A DNA stretch of 64,000 nt. Origin: Sphingobacteriales bacterium (GTDB taxonomy: Bacteria; Bacteroidota; Bacteroidia; Sphingobacteriales; Sphingobacteriaceae). Of the stretch, positions 18,217-26,868 are shown in pieces; the stretch's first letter is position 1; every line of letters starts with the position of its first letter. The notes below the pieces were generated by a model, which saw only the letters and a list, made by a program, of their open reading frames with translations, made no database searches and was not told where the DNA came from. The DNA is taken from NCBI GenBank assembly GCA_028288165.1, contig JAQBOG010000003.1, positions 1 to 64,000 of the forward strand, read 5' to 3'. The position numbers were made by a program, and so were the translations under genes.

Positions 18217-20413
18217 ACAAAAGCTGGTGATCAATAACCTGAAGGGACAAAAAGCAGTTAAAGAATTGGTAACCTCAGTTCTGCACAGCTATTCTGTTGT
18301 TTTTTTTTCTCAGAATAAAGTATTCGGTTTCTTGCTTTTAGTAGTGTCATTCCTTAACGTAAATGCAGGTATCGCCGGACTTGCCTGCGTAGTATTTTCG
18401 TTGACATTGGTTCACCTTTTGGGCTATCAAAAAGAAAATATCCGGATGGGGCTTTACAGTTTCAATAGCCTGCTACTCGGGATCGGTTTTGGTTCGTTTT
18501 TCCAACTTAACCCATCCTTCTGGATCTGGATTACCGCGGCGTGTTTTTTCGTGGTTATACTTACCATTGTGATTACCTCATTATTGGGTAAATATGGCTT
18601 ACCGGTGCTTACAATACCTTTTATTTTTACGTTTTGGATAGTTTTGTTGGCAGTAAATGGTTTTGCTACAATGGGATTACAGCAAATCAATAGCGTGTTG
18701 CTTAATGAAATGCAGAACACCAAGCCAGAAAGTATTACGGGGTTAATAAATTATTTTCAATCGGTAAAGGTGCCATACTACTTTGATTTGTTTTTCAGAT
18801 CATTGAGTGCCATTCTTTTTCAAAATAGTGTGTTTTGTGGGATGATAATGAGTGTCGGCTTGTTTTTACATTCCCGTATTACCTTCACCTTGATGGTACT
18901 TGGCTTTACGGTAGCTTGTGTTTTTAATTCTCTTACGGGGACGTACTTGAATGAGATTAGTTATTACCATTTAGGGAGCAATTTAATGATGGTGTCGACC
19001 GCTATTGGAGGTTTTTTCCTTATACCTTCCGTAAGATCATACGTGTGGGCAATCATTGCCGTGCCCATGACCATATTACTAATAAATGCACTCACTAATT
19101 TATTAGGAATTCCAAATCTCCCGATTTTTTCTATGCCATTTTGCATAGTCACATTAAGCCTGCTTTACTTTTTTATGCTGCGAATTAATCCGGGTAAGTT
19201 GGCACTCACACCTTTTCAGCATTATTCGCCTGAAGTAAATTTGTATCAATTTTTGAATGGGAAAGAACGATTGCATGATCTAAATTATCTGCGATTGAAT
19301 TTGCCATTTATGGGAAGTTGGACAGTTTCTCAGGGTTATAATGGTGATATCACACATAAAGGCGAATGGGCAAAAGCACTGGATTTTGTGGTTAAAGACG
19401 AGCTTGGCCATACTTTCATAAGCTCTGGAAGTAACTGTGAACACTATTATTGTTTTAATAAACCCGTTTTAGCATGTGCGGATGGTATTATTGAAGATGT
19501 GGTTGATCACGTGGATGACAATGAAATTAACGTGTTAAACACCGCCCAAAATTGGGGAAATAGCGTAGTGATTAAACATATCGGTGGATTGTATTCTAAA
19601 GTTTCACACCTGAAAAAAGCATCTATAAAAGTAAATGTTGGTGATTTTATAAAACAAGGTGAATTAATAGGTCTTTGTGGGAATTCAGGAAGATCACCAG
19701 AACCACATTTGCATTTCCAAACCCAGTTGGCACCGTATGTTGGCTCTAAAACGTTTGAATATCCGATGGCTTATTTTGTTAGCACTCAACCCAACTCAGT
19801 CCCTAAATTTAATAATTTTTGCGTTCCTGAAGAAGGAACTATTGTTCAAGCCCCGGTTATTAATGGTTCGTTAAAAAAGGCTTTTTCATTCCAGCCGGGA
19901 TACTCAGCAACGGTAAAATCGAATACTGGGCAAGAAGAAGTTTGGGAAGTTTTCACAGATGCATTAAACCAGTCCTATATCTATAGTCTAACGTCGGGTG
20001 CCACCGCTTACTTTGTTAATAACGGAACCGTATTCTATTTCACAAGTTTTTATGGTAGCCAAAATTCATTACTTTACTTATTTTATCAGTCAGCTTATAA
20101 AGTAATATTTTCATCAAAGTCATACGTAAAAGCATGTGATCAATTTCCTTTGCATCTGAGTAGCAACAAAGTTGAACTTTGGGTTCATGATATAGTAGCA
20201 CCTTTTTATCAATTCATAAAGCAAAAATTTGTAAGCGAATGTACCTATGAACAGGCTGGTTTTATGATCAAGTCAGAAGAATGCAAAGAACTTTTTGGAA
20301 GGAGTACGCAAGTAATGAGCGCCACGATACATGTAAAAGAGAACGCCATTAAAAGCTTTAGCGTGAGCTCAAAAGGAAAAGAAATTAATTTAATATGGTG
20401 TTCAGAAAGCTAA
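18185..20413 (+). CDS. Urea-transporter-like membrane domain fused to an M23 peptidase domain
   Basis: 742 residues. Residues about 25-335 form some ten membrane helices resembling the urea transporter family (LYSFNSLLLGIGFG, LPVLTIPFIFTFWIV, and a second similar half). A LytM/M23 domain occupies about 370-530: THKGEWAKALDF, NWGNSVVIKH, VSHLKKASIKVNVGDFI and PEPHLHFQ, so the HxH and first His/Asp ligands exist although the first motif is stretched. The C-terminal 200 residues are unassigned. The frame opens at a GTG at 18185 inside the decarboxylase gene; a GTG at 18227 would avoid overlap. Likely role: an inner-membrane channel with a periplasmic wall-acting domain. Confidence 0.75.
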   Translation: MFRYIFNTKNKQKLVINNLKGQKAVKELVTSVLHSYSVVFFSQNKVFGFLLLVVSFLNVNAGIAGLACVVFSLTLVHLLGYQKENIRMGLYSFNSLLLGIGFGSFFQLNPSFWIWITAACFFVVILTIVITSLLGKYGLPVLTIPFIFTFWIVLLAVNGFATMGLQQINSVLLNEMQNTKPESITGLINYFQSVKVPYYFDLFFRSLSAILFQNSVFCGMIMSVGLFLHSRITFTLMVLGFTVACVFNSLTGTYLNEISYYHLGSNLMMVSTAIGGFFLIPSVRSYVWAIIAVPMTILLINALTNLLGIPNLPIFSMPFCIVTLSLLYFFMLRINPGKLALTPFQHYSPEVNLYQFLNGKERLHDLNYLRLNLPFMGSWTVSQGYNGDITHKGEWAKALDFVVKDELGHTFISSGSNCEHYYCFNKPVLACADGIIEDVVDHVDDNEINVLNTAQNWGNSVVIKHIGGLYSKVSHLKKASIKVNVGDFIKQGELIGLCGNSGRSPEPHLHFQTQLAPYVGSKTFEYPMAYFVSTQPNSVPKFNNFCVPEEGTIVQAPVINGSLKKAFSFQPGYSATVKSNTGQEEVWEVFTDALNQSYIYSLTSGATAYFVNNGTVFYFTSFYGSQNSLLYLFYQSAYKVIFSSKSYVKACDQFPLHLSSNKVELWVHDIVAPFYQFIKQKFVSECTYEQAGFMIKSEECKELFGRSTQVMSATIHVKENAIKSFSVSSKGKEINLIWCSES

Positions 20414-21579
20414 TATTACTTTTACTAGTTGTTGCGCTTTCTGAAAACACCAAAGCGCAGCAAATTACTTATGATAAGGCAGACAGTATGACGTATGCGC
20501 AATATATGTTGGGTAACTGGAAAGATTTGAAAGCAACTGGAGAAAATGCACTTAAGCAAGGTGTAGATTTCCCTTATTTAAGGTTACGTATAGCCTATGC
20601 GAACTTTGTGGAAGGGAATTATAGTGCTGCTTTGAATCAGTATAAGCAGGTCTTGAAAAATGATTCTTTTAATGAGACCGCACGATTATATTCTTACTGG
20701 TGTTATGAATATTTGAATCGCAATGACGAAGCTTCTTATCATGCTTCTAAGCTCAGAGATTCATTCTTTATAAACTCAGGGATCAAGCCTTTTGGTTTAT
20801 TGCGAGTGGGTGTAGAAAGTAGTTACAAAATGCCTGATGATGTATTACGGAACCCCGGTGCTTACTATCGCTTTCATCTGAGTAACCGTTTATTTTTAAA
20901 ATTGAAGCTGGAACAAGCGATGTCCTTATATAAGCAACAATTAACCATTAGGTCTAATTTAAATTCAGGAAACCCGCGTCTTACTTTAAATGATAATCAG
21001 CAAGTAGAGTATTATGGCAAACTGAGCTATCCAATTAATTCCTCCTTAATACTACTGGGTGCTTACCATTATTTAAACAATGACTTCGGCGGAACAACCT
21101 ATCAAAATCATATTGGGTTGGGAGGTTTAACGTACTCTATGCCGTATTATGAAATACAAGGAGATGTAAATTTAAGCAGTTTAGCAGGTGTAAACGTAAA
21201 ACAGTACAATGCAGGGTTAACCATTTATCCTAAAGGGAATTTGAACCTGTATACGGTTTTACGAGTAAGTGTTCAAAATCAAGCGGCCTCAAACCAGATC
21301 GTTTTCACGCAAGTAGCTGGTTCAAAGATTGCTAAGTTTTTATGGCTTGAAGCGAATGTGACCTTGGGTAAACTTAATAATTACCTAGATGCAGATGCGG
21401 TGTACGTTTACAATTCCATTGATCCATCGCTGTTTAAGGCAGGTTCAACAGCATTTATTCCCTTAAAATTAAAGCTGCTTTTACATTTGAACTATACGTA
21501 TGAACAAAAAGAGAATGCATATGAGCTATATACATATAATCAACATTCGATAACCGGAGGATTAACATGGAAATTTTAA
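20395..21579 (+). CDS. TPR protein with outer-membrane beta-barrel domain
   Basis: 394 residues. Signal peptide ends SENTKAQQ. Residues about 35-125 form TPR-like helices (AQYMLGNWKDLKATGENAL, YANFVEGNYSAALNQYKQV). From about 135 on, alternating amphipathic strands lead to a C-terminal GGLTWKF, the terminal Phe signature of outer-membrane barrels. The layout resembles YaiO-type proteins. It overlaps the preceding UT/M23 gene by 19 bases and the next TPR gene by 13 bases, so translation is coupled. It could form the outer-membrane exit of the cassette. Confidence 0.8.
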   Translation: MVFRKLILLLLVVALSENTKAQQITYDKADSMTYAQYMLGNWKDLKATGENALKQGVDFPYLRLRIAYANFVEGNYSAALNQYKQVLKNDSFNETARLYSYWCYEYLNRNDEASYHASKLRDSFFINSGIKPFGLLRVGVESSYKMPDDVLRNPGAYYRFHLSNRLFLKLKLEQAMSLYKQQLTIRSNLNSGNPRLTLNDNQQVEYYGKLSYPINSSLILLGAYHYLNNDFGGTTYQNHIGLGGLTYSMPYYEIQGDVNLSSLAGVNVKQYNAGLTIYPKGNLNLYTVLRVSVQNQAASNQIVFTQVAGSKIAKFLWLEANVTLGKLNNYLDADAVYVYNSIDPSLFKAGSTAFIPLKLKLLLHLNYTYEQKENAYELYTYNQHSITGGLTWKF

Positions 21580-22190
21580 GAAGATTATATTATACGTCCA
21601 TTTTTGTGTTTTTTGTAAGTTATTCTTACGCACAATCAGATGCGGCACTGCAGAAAGCTTTCCGGAACAGCTACGCCAATGAAAACAAAAAAGATTACCA
21701 AGCTGCAATTGCCGACGTTGCGCCCTATTATTCAGAGAAAAGTTATGAAGTAAATATCCGCTTAGGCTGGTTAAATTATGTGAACAAGAACTATAATGCT
21801 TCTCAAACTTATTACTCCAGAGCAGTTAATCTGAAGCCAAATTCTATCGAAGCCAAATTTGGTTATGTAAAACCGCTTTCCTTTTTACAAAGTTGGGATA
21901 AGGTGTTGGCTCAGTATAATGACATTATCAAAATTGATCCGCAGAATACGCAAGCCAATTATTGGGCGGGGGTTATTTATTATAATCGCAAAAATTTTGC
22001 TGGGGCAATTAAGTTGTTCAAAGCGGTAGTTGATTTATACCCGTTTGACTATGATGGCAACCACATGCTGGGCTGGGCAAATTTGATGGCTGGTAAAAAG
22101 GCTGAAGCAAAAATGTATTTCAATAAAGCACTTATTATTAAGCCTGATGATTCTTCGAGCAATGAAGGCCTTAGCCGGGCAAATAGATAA
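21567..22190 (+). CDS. Secreted tetratricopeptide repeat protein
   Basis: 207 residues with a signal peptide (VSYSYAQ) and about four TPR units (for example LGWLNYVNKNYNASQTYYSRAV, split over residues 66-88, and YWAGVIYYNRKNFAGAIKLF). TPR solenoids act as scaffolds for protein partners, here probably in the periplasm. It overlaps the barrel gene by 13 bases and ends the cassette; a terminator follows 28 bases later. No enzymatic motif is seen. Confidence 0.85.
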   Translation: MEILRRLYYTSIFVFFVSYSYAQSDAALQKAFRNSYANENKKDYQAAIADVAPYYSEKSYEVNIRLGWLNYVNKNYNASQTYYSRAVNLKPNSIEAKFGYVKPLSFLQSWDKVLAQYNDIIKIDPQNTQANYWAGVIYYNRKNFAGAIKLFKAVVDLYPFDYDGNHMLGWANLMAGKKAEAKMYFNKALIIKPDDSSSNEGLSRANR

Positions 22191-22217
22191 TCTTAATAAC
22201 TTCCTTATAAAATTTTC

Positions 22218-22240
22218 AAGCCGGCTTCAGTCGGCTTTTT
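22218..22240 (+). terminator. Terminator after the PqqD/ATP-grasp cassette
   Basis: AAGCCG and CGGCTT flank an 8-base loop and are followed by a run of T. It lies 28 bases after the last TPR gene and marks the operon end. Confidence 0.75.
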
Positions 22241-22318
22241 GTTTTCAAGAAATCTAAGTTTGATTAAAGGGAATGAATAGGACTCAGGAAGACGTTATAA
22301 GAGGTATTTATGAAACTT

Positions 22319-22407
22319 GCTAGGTTTTGCGTTAAGGATTGAAGTGAAAATTCTTTTTCTTTCTCCAAGAAAAAGATTGTAACGAAAAGCCTGCCCGAAC
22401 GCCCAAA
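22319..22407 (+). repeat. Dispersed intergenic repeat, copy B
   Basis: GCGTTAAGGATTG on the left, centre CTTTTTCTT / AAGAAAAAG, right end GCCTGCCCGAACGCCC. Compared with copy A, the left GGG is AGG and the right GCCCG is GCCTG. Confidence 0.88.
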
Positions 22408-22704
22408 TCCATTTCTGAAACGGCGACAATAGAACGTAGGCGGCAATTAATTTTTCTAAGTTCTCTCGTCCTTGGTGATGAGTTGCCTGACAATAAGGGA
22501 AAAGTGGCTTTTGAGGCAGATAAGGCGGCTCGAAACCCAGTTGTCGATACAAGATCGCCGTTCATCGACACAATGTTTTTGGATGGAAGCTTTGTTTGCA
22601 CCTTTATACTGTTGGTTGAGAGTCGGCAATACTAAGGATTAAGCGATGATTCTCTGGTATAATTAAATCAAGAATAAGCGATATAACCTTTAAAATTTTA
22701 GAAA
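22408..22704. other. Unexplained gap with a GC-richer patch
   Basis: About 300 bases between repeat B and the PepSY-like lipoprotein. The part 22430-22635 looks richer in G and C than neighbouring spacers and several frames are open on both strands; one plus frame contains LPDNKGKVAFEADKAARN. None has a credible start and I recognise no family. It may be a relic or part of a larger repeat attached to copy B. Confidence 0.35.
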
Positions 22705-23664
22705 ATGAAAACTAAGCATTCAAACTATTTATTCCTGATCACGATCGGTGTTTTACTGTCGTTCGCATCTTGCAAAAAAGACACAGCTGTTACAGCAGAC
22801 CAAACTTCCTTATCTGCTTCGGAAGCGATAGCAATTGCTTCCACTAATTCTATAACCGGCAATACCAGCTCTACAGATTCGGTGTACGTGGTAGAAGGTT
22901 GCAAAAGAGGAAACGATAAAACAGAGGTTGCGAATGCGTCATTGAGTGCTGCAATTACAAGTTATTTAAGCACTAATTATGCAGGATATACCTTCAAAAA
23001 AGCGTTTAGTATTACTAATAAAACCACTAACACGCTCGATAGTTACATTGTTGCCATTTTATTTAACTCGAATCCAGTTGCCATCAAGTTTGATGCTTCG
23101 GGTAATTTTGTTAAAGTGATGGAATTAAGAGAAGGGCATGAATTTGATCCCGGTGATGATAAGGGACCTCATCGCGGAAAAGAGCATGATGGTGATGATC
23201 ATGGAAGACATTTAGGAGATCTTTTTGGCCATCGTGATGGATTGAACAGAGATACCATTGCAATCAGTGCTTTGCCAGCCGTAATTAAATTGTATTTCGT
23301 TGCTAATTATAGCGCAGATACTTTAGCGCATGCGGAAAAAAATCGTGATTCAAGTACCGTAGTAATAAGCAAGAACAACGGTTTGTATGCTACCATATTT
23401 AATAAAAGCAACGGATTTATCAGAAGAGACAAGTTGCCAGCTCCGAAAGGGAAAGATCAAGAAGTAACACTAACTTCTTTGCCAGCTTCTGCTCAAACAT
23501 ACCTTACTGATACATATCCAGCGTATGTATTCAAAAAAGCATTTAACGTTAAAAAAGACGGAATTAACCTAGGTTACCTGGTATTTATTGACGCTAATTT
23601 AACAAAGTACGCAGTACAATTTGACGCCAGCGGTAAGTTTATTACTGCAGTTGCGGTCCGATAA
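22705..23664 (+). CDS. PepSY-like lipoprotein
   Basis: 319 residues. The lipobox LLSFASC gives lipidation at about Cys23. Three copies of a PepSY-like (BLIP-like) unit follow, at about residues 73-145, 190-240 and 250-319, marked by TSYLSTNYAGYTFKKAF, IKLYFVANYSADTL and AQTYLTDTYPAYVFKKAF, each ending in an FDASGxF-type strand in copies 1 and 3. Between copies 1 and 2 lies an Asp/His/Gly-rich stretch (HEFDPGDDKGPHRGKEHD) that could bind metal. Such proteins are periplasmic and may be inhibitors; the target is unknown. It is a single gene closed by a terminator. Confidence 0.82.
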   Translation: MKTKHSNYLFLITIGVLLSFASCKKDTAVTADQTSLSASEAIAIASTNSITGNTSSTDSVYVVEGCKRGNDKTEVANASLSAAITSYLSTNYAGYTFKKAFSITNKTTNTLDSYIVAILFNSNPVAIKFDASGNFVKVMELREGHEFDPGDDKGPHRGKEHDGDDHGRHLGDLFGHRDGLNRDTIAISALPAVIKLYFVANYSADTLAHAEKNRDSSTVVISKNNGLYATIFNKSNGFIRRDKLPAPKGKDQEVTLTSLPASAQTYLTDTYPAYVFKKAFNVKKDGINLGYLVFIDANLTKYAVQFDASGKFITAVAVR

Positions 23665-23688
23665 TTTCCATGACAAGTGTGTGTGTTA

Positions 23689-23721
23689 GAGCCTGAGCGT
23701 TGATTCTCAGGCTCTTTTTTT
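23689..23721 (+). terminator. Terminator after the PepSY-like lipoprotein gene
   Basis: AGAGCCTGAG / CTCAGGCTCT perfect stem with a 7-base loop and a T-run. Confidence 0.9.
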
Positions 23722-23799
23722 GTGCCATTTTTTCTGAAGTTATGTAAATCACATCTATGTAAATCAGTACTTTTAGAGTCTGGTTATAAAACTTCATTT

Positions 23800-24279
23800 A
23801 TGAATTCCGAAATCACCCTTCAATTTTTAAGCGAGCCGAATGATGTAAATTATGGTGGCAAAGTTCATGGCGGAGTGGTGATGAAGTGGATTGATCAGGC
23901 CGCCTACGCTTGTGCCTCCCAATGGTGCCAATCGTATTGCGTAACGGTGTATGTAGGCGGAATTCGATTTATAAAACCTATTCACATTGGCTACATTGTA
24001 AAAACCCATGCCTACCTAATTTACACCGGCAACTCCAGCATGCACATTGCGGTTGATGTGTTCTCTAAAAATGTAAAGGCAGACGAGTTTGTTAAAAATA
24101 CCCACTGCATTGTAGTTTTCGTGGCTGTAAATAATGAATCGAACTCCATAGCTGTGAAACCATTTTTACCCGAAACAGCCAAGCAAGTTGCCTTGAAAGA
24201 ATACGCGGTGAAATTGATGGCTTTACGTAAAAACGTAGAAGATGAAATGAAGCCTTTCTTTGAGGATACTATTAGTTAA
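23800..24279 (+). CDS. Acyl-CoA thioesterase (hotdog fold)
   Basis: 159 residues from the ATG at 23800. An in-frame upstream start at 23722 would add an unrelated Cys/Lys-rich stretch overlapping the terminator T-run, so I reject it. The hotdog signature VNYGGKVHGGVVMKWIDQAAY and the helix-strand pattern match YciA/acyl-CoA hydrolase (BACH-like) enzymes that hydrolyse acyl-CoA in the cytosol. The conserved NxxGxxxGG with the Asp in WIDQA is present. It is a single gene with repeat copy C after it. Confidence 0.88.
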   Translation: MNSEITLQFLSEPNDVNYGGKVHGGVVMKWIDQAAYACASQWCQSYCVTVYVGGIRFIKPIHIGYIVKTHAYLIYTGNSSMHIAVDVFSKNVKADEFVKNTHCIVVFVAVNNESNSIAVKPFLPETAKQVALKEYAVKLMALRKNVEDEMKPFFEDTIS

Positions 24280-24316
24280 ATCGGGTATTTCAAGCTATTT
24301 ATTCGTATTGAAATAA

Positions 24317-24428
24317 TTTGGGCGTTCGAGCGGGCTGTCCGTTGCAATCTTTTTTGCCGCTCCTTCCACTTCGTTCCAGGGACGACAAAAAAGGATTTCC
24401 TCTTCCATCCCTAACGCAAAACCTAGCA
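24317..24428 (-). repeat. Dispersed intergenic repeat, copy C
   Basis: Read on the minus strand: GCGTTAGGGATGG, a self-complementary centre around CTTTTTTGTCG, then AGCCCGCTCGAACGCCC. The outer triplet is CTC instead of CCC, while the inner CCC is kept. A spurious 69-residue frame covers it. Confidence 0.88.
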
Positions 24429-24551
24429 AGTTTAATAAAATACATGCAATAACACCTTTCTTAGTCCGAACCGCGTTTTTCAAAATCGAACTCCAGGTAA
24501 ACACTGTTATTTCGATACGTGTTTAAAATAGATTTACATTTTTATTTTTTA

Positions 24552-24570
24552 AAGTGTAAAATAAACACTT
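24552..24570. promoter_or_regulatory. Putative AraR operator upstream of GH127
   Basis: AAGTGTAAAATAAACACTT is a palindrome with perfect 6-bp arms, ending 56 bases before the GH127 ATG. It fits the same 17-bp pattern seen before araA, araB and araR (AGTGT-n7-ACAC). Confidence 0.6.
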
Positions 24571-24626
24571 ATTTTTATTGCCAATAAACCTCCAAGTATT
24601 AAACCGATTATTAATCATCAATCTGA

Positions 24627-26651
24627 ATGAAGACTGGCAAATATTTAAGTCAATTATTAACAGGTGCACTTCTTTTTGCTTGCTTGCAAATACAGGCACA
24701 ACAAACTGATTATACCATTAAAGCAGTTCCGTTTACGCAGGTAAAATTTACCGATCAGTTATGGACATCGCACATAGAAACTAACCGGACGGTTACTATT
24801 CCGGCCTCATTTAAACGTTGTGAAACTACGGGCCGGGTGAAGAATTTTCAAATGGCTGCCGAAAAGAAAGATAAATTTTGCACCGTTTTCCCTTTTGACG
24901 ATACGGATATTTATAAAACAGTAGAAGGGGCATCGTTTTCAATGGCGGTTCATCCGGATAAGAAACTTGATAAGTATGTAGACTCCCTTATTGAAATAGT
25001 AGGCAAAGCACAAGAGCCCGATGGTTATTTATATACAGCCAGAACGATTGATCCACTGAACCCGCATGCTTGGGCCGGTAAAGACAGGTGGGTAAACGAA
25101 CACGACAATAGCCACGAAACATATAACTCTGGTCACTTGTTCGAAGCTGCGGCGGCTCATTTTCAGGCAACCGGAAAAAGGAATTTATTAAATATTGCTT
25201 ACAAAAATGCAGACTTGTTAGTCAAAACGTTTGGTAACGATAAACTCCATGTTCCCCCAGGCCACGAGGTGGTAGAAATGGGTCTGGTTAAATTGTATCG
25301 CATCAGTGGTAAAAAGGAATATTTAAATCTGGCTAAGTTTTTTCTTGATCAACGTGGGCAACGAAAGTACGATCCAAAAAGTGCCAACCCCTGGGAAAAT
25401 GGAAGTTACTGGCAAGATAATGCGCCGGTGATTGCGCAAAATGAGGCAGAAGGCCATGCAGTGAGAGCGATGTATTTATACTCGGCCATGGCCGATGTTG
25501 CTGCACTTACTGGTGATACCTCTTATTTATCTGCCATCGATAAAATTTGGAGCAACATGACAGGCAAAAAAATGTATGTCCAAGGAAGCATCGGCTCGAT
25601 TCCGTCTGGCGAACGTTTCGGTGGGGATTATGAATTGCCGAATTCAACTGCTTACAATGAAACTTGTGCTGCCATTGGCAATGCGATGTGGAATCAGCGA
25701 ATGTTTCAACTTCATGGCGATTCGAAATACATGGATGTACTTGAAAAAACCTTGTACAACGGCTTAATTTCGGGAGTAGGTTTAGATGGGAAATCGTTCT
25801 TCTACACCAACGCCATGGAAATAAAACACAGTTTCTCTCATTCGGCGATGGAACGTGAGCGTTCAGGATGGTTTGAATGTTCTTGCTGCCCAACAAATAT
25901 TGCCCGTTTTTTACCTTCGTTGCCGGGATATGTGTATGCGCAAAGTGGCAATTCGGTTTACGTGAATTTATTTATAAGCGGCTCTGCAGATATGACTGTA
26001 AATAGTAAAGCCGTAAAATTAGTTCAACAAAATAATTATCCTTGGGATGGAGGTTTACTATTTACTGTAAATCCGGCATCATCACTTGATTTCGCACTTA
26101 AAATCCGGATTCCGGGTTGGGCTCAAAATCAGGCGATACCTTCCGAACTATATAATTACAAAACCCGGTCGGATAGCAAAATTCAAATTAAGATAAATGG
26201 TACTCCTACCGAATACAAAATGGAGAAGGGCTATGCCGTATTAAATAGAAACTGGAAAAAGAACGATCGGGTAGAAGTGAATCTTCCGATGGAAGTTAAA
26301 CGGGTTGCCGCAACGGATAAGGTGGTAAATAATATCGGAAAAGTGGCCTTGCAACGTGGCCCGCTAATGTATTGTGCCGAGTGGAAAGATAATTATGGCC
26401 TAGCCTCAAATATTATCATCCCGGTAGGTGCTGCTTTTACAACTGAATTTAATAAAGAGCTTTTAAACGGCGTGATGACTTTAAAAGCCCCAGCAATATT
26501 TATAAATGTAGATGATGCCGGCAAAAAAATCAGCACAGAAGAAAAAAAGGTGACTATTATTCCATATTATTCTTGGGCGAACCGCGGCAAAGGTGAAATG
26601 ACGGTTTGGTTCCCCGAGAAGATAAAATATGTTGATTTGTTAAGTAACTAA
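24627..26651 (+). CDS. GH127 beta-L-arabinofuranosidase (DUF1680)
   Basis: 674 residues with a signal peptide (LQIQAQQ), so periplasmic or secreted. The (alpha/alpha)6 barrel carries the GH127 set: acid/base E329 in SGERFGG, zinc ligands in YNETCAA (E345, C347), and nucleophile/zinc cysteines C420-C421 in CSCCPTN. The spacing equals that known for the Bifidobacterium enzyme HypBA1. It releases L-arabinose from beta-linked arabinofuranosides. A palindrome shared with the ara genes lies 56 bases upstream, suggesting AraR control. It is a single gene, closed by repeat D and a bidirectional terminator. Confidence 0.93.
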   Translation: MKTGKYLSQLLTGALLFACLQIQAQQTDYTIKAVPFTQVKFTDQLWTSHIETNRTVTIPASFKRCETTGRVKNFQMAAEKKDKFCTVFPFDDTDIYKTVEGASFSMAVHPDKKLDKYVDSLIEIVGKAQEPDGYLYTARTIDPLNPHAWAGKDRWVNEHDNSHETYNSGHLFEAAAAHFQATGKRNLLNIAYKNADLLVKTFGNDKLHVPPGHEVVEMGLVKLYRISGKKEYLNLAKFFLDQRGQRKYDPKSANPWENGSYWQDNAPVIAQNEAEGHAVRAMYLYSAMADVAALTGDTSYLSAIDKIWSNMTGKKMYVQGSIGSIPSGERFGGDYELPNSTAYNETCAAIGNAMWNQRMFQLHGDSKYMDVLEKTLYNGLISGVGLDGKSFFYTNAMEIKHSFSHSAMERERSGWFECSCCPTNIARFLPSLPGYVYAQSGNSVYVNLFISGSADMTVNSKAVKLVQQNNYPWDGGLLFTVNPASSLDFALKIRIPGWAQNQAIPSELYNYKTRSDSKIQIKINGTPTEYKMEKGYAVLNRNWKKNDRVEVNLPMEVKRVAATDKVVNNIGKVALQRGPLMYCAEWKDNYGLASNIIIPVGAAFTTEFNKELLNGVMTLKAPAIFINVDDAGKKISTEEKKVTIIPYYSWANRGKGEMTVWFPEKIKYVDLLSN

Positions 26652-26666
26652 TTTTAAAAATATAGA

Positions 26667-26751
26667 TTTGGGCGTTCGGGCAGGCTTTCCGTTACAATCT
26701 TTTTTATGGAGAATAAAAAAGGATTTTCACTACAATCCTTAACGCACTAGC
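26667..26751 (-). repeat. Dispersed intergenic repeat, copy D
   Basis: On the minus strand: GCGTTAAGGATTG, centre CTTTTTTAT / ATAAAAAAG, right end GCCTGCCCGAACGCCC. It shares the AGG/CCT variant pair with copy B. Confidence 0.88.
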
Positions 26752-26801
26752 ATCGCACCTAAAACAGCTTCAACAGGTTAATTTGTAAGATTACATTTAA
26801 T

Positions 26802-26840
26802 AAAAAAGGAGTTTAGCCGATCAGGTTAAACTCCTTTTTT
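26802..26840. terminator. Bidirectional terminator between GH127 and DUF3347 genes
   Basis: AAAAAAGGAGTTTA / TTAAACTCCTTTTTT with an 11-base loop. A-run and T-run flank the stem, so it can serve both converging genes. Confidence 0.88.
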
Positions 26841-26868
26841 ATTCTAATACAAACTTGGTTCTTCTCAT

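Noticed and set aside
15440-22190. PQQ biosynthesis locus
   Set aside because: Only a PqqD-like fold is present; no PqqA, PqqB, PqqC or radical SAM PqqE is seen.
22264-22601. Three overlapping minus-strand frames
   Set aside because: They run through repeat copy B and the GC-richer patch, have no start signal and no family match.
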